This document shows positions 63,821-64,000 of a DNA stretch of 64,000 nt, piece by piece. The notes below the pieces were generated by a model. The model had not been told where the DNA came from. It ran no database searches and was given only the letters and a program-made list of their open reading frames with translations. The stretch covers positions 119,099-183,098 of the forward strand of contig NZ_LT855387.1 in NCBI RefSeq assembly GCF_900184735.1, written 5' to 3'. Within the stretch, counting starts at the first letter, position 1, and each line of letters opens with the position of its first letter. Both the position numbers and the translations under genes were made by a program. Origin of the DNA: Paucisalibacillus globulus. Lineage in GTDB: Bacteria; Bacillota; Bacilli; Bacillales; Amphibacillaceae.

Positions 63821-64000
63821 TTATATTTCAGGCACAAACGGATTTAACAACTTTTCTTCTCCTATGGTTGTCACCGGACCGTGGCCAGGATACACAATCG
63901 TTTCATCTGGTAGTTGATATAGTTTATTACGGATAGTATCCTGAATAATTTTATAATCCCCTCCAGGTAGATCTGTTCTACCAATTCCTCGCTGGAATAA
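63821..64000 (-). CDS. yqgX: MBL-fold hydrolase YqgX, C-terminal part
   Basis: The last 59 codons of a leftward gene cut by the window edge. The reading FQRGIGRTDLPGGD and later VYPGHGPVTTIGEEK is the typical end of YqgX/glyoxalase II-like MBL hydrolases (GRxDLPGGD and PGHGP motifs). The catalytic HxHxDH part lies outside the window. Confidence 0.88.
   Translation of the reverse strand, partial: LFQRGIGRTDLPGGDYKIIQDTIRNKLYQLPDETIVYPGHGPVTTIGEEKLLNPFVPEI

Noticed and set aside
1-64000. CRISPR arrays, prophage, toxin-antitoxin or restriction systems
   Set aside because: No regularly spaced direct repeats, integrase, phage or nuclease-type genes were seen; the only repeats are the palindromic elements described. 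No tRNA or rRNA genes were recognised.

Overview
The window is a stretch of chromosome from a low-GC, endospore-forming, naturally competent member of the Bacillaceae. Its gene order follows the Bacillus subtilis yqk/yqj/yqi/yqh/yqg region: yqkB, yqjQP, namA, rnz, dinB, the bkd operon, spo0A, spoIVB, recN, argR, ispA, xse, folD, nusB, accBC, spoIIIA, efp, mntR, gcv, comG and yqgY. Departures from that order suggest a relative of the Oceanobacillus/Virgibacillus group. That placement is an inference from gene content and was not checked by a search.

Layout. Positions 1-243 hold one end of a GC-rich repeat element. Positions 300-8100 hold small metabolic and redox genes: yqkB, a short-chain dehydrogenase, a metallo-beta-lactamase-fold hydrolase, a glycerophosphodiesterase, NADPH dehydrogenase, RNase Z, an aldehyde dehydrogenase and DNA polymerase IV. 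Positions 8200-13400 hold a peptidase and a methylmalonyl-CoA module made of carboxyltransferase, a cobalamin-binding-subunit/epimerase fusion and a mutase catalytic subunit. Positions 13580-14780 hold a Prli42-like mini-protein and yqjA. Positions 14850-21200 hold bacilliredoxin and the branched-chain keto-acid dehydrogenase operon headed by leucine dehydrogenase. Aspartokinase, spo0A and spoIVB follow, with a 0.7-kb repeat element between the last two. Positions 26590-36070 are a long leftward housekeeping block (recN, argR, tlyA, ispA, xseBA, folD, nusB, yqhY, accCB). Positions 36390-41480 are the eight-gene spoIIIA operon. Next come a lineage-specific toroid-fold protein, efp, a proline peptidase, yqhR, yqhP, yqhO, mntR, a second complete repeat element and the B12-dependent ribonucleotide reductase nrdJ. 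The last part holds yqhL, the riboswitch-controlled glycine cleavage operon, yqhHG, yqzE, aroK, comGA-GG, yqgY and the end of yqgX.

How the genes fit together. Leucine dehydrogenase and the Bkd complex turn branched-chain amino acids into acyl-CoAs. The usual ptb, buk and bkdR genes are absent. The nearby propionyl-CoA carboxyltransferase, mutase and epimerase genes suggest that the valine and isoleucine carbon ends as succinyl-CoA. Two cobalamin enzymes (mutase and NrdJ) imply dependence on B12. Spo0A, SpoIVB and SpoIIIAA-AH are core sporulation functions, and ComGA-GG builds the transformation pseudopilus.

Most unusual items: (i) a family of GC-rich, near-palindromic elements of 0.47-0.69 kb with 18-bp terminal inverted repeats and base-paired arms whose stems differ in sequence but not in pairing; (ii) the cobalamin-binding/epimerase fusion; (iii) a long palindromic operator shared by two divergent promoters; (iv) two NrdR-like boxes 32 bp apart upstream of nrdJ; (v) missing genes at conserved positions (dxs, ptb/buk, aroQ, lipM).
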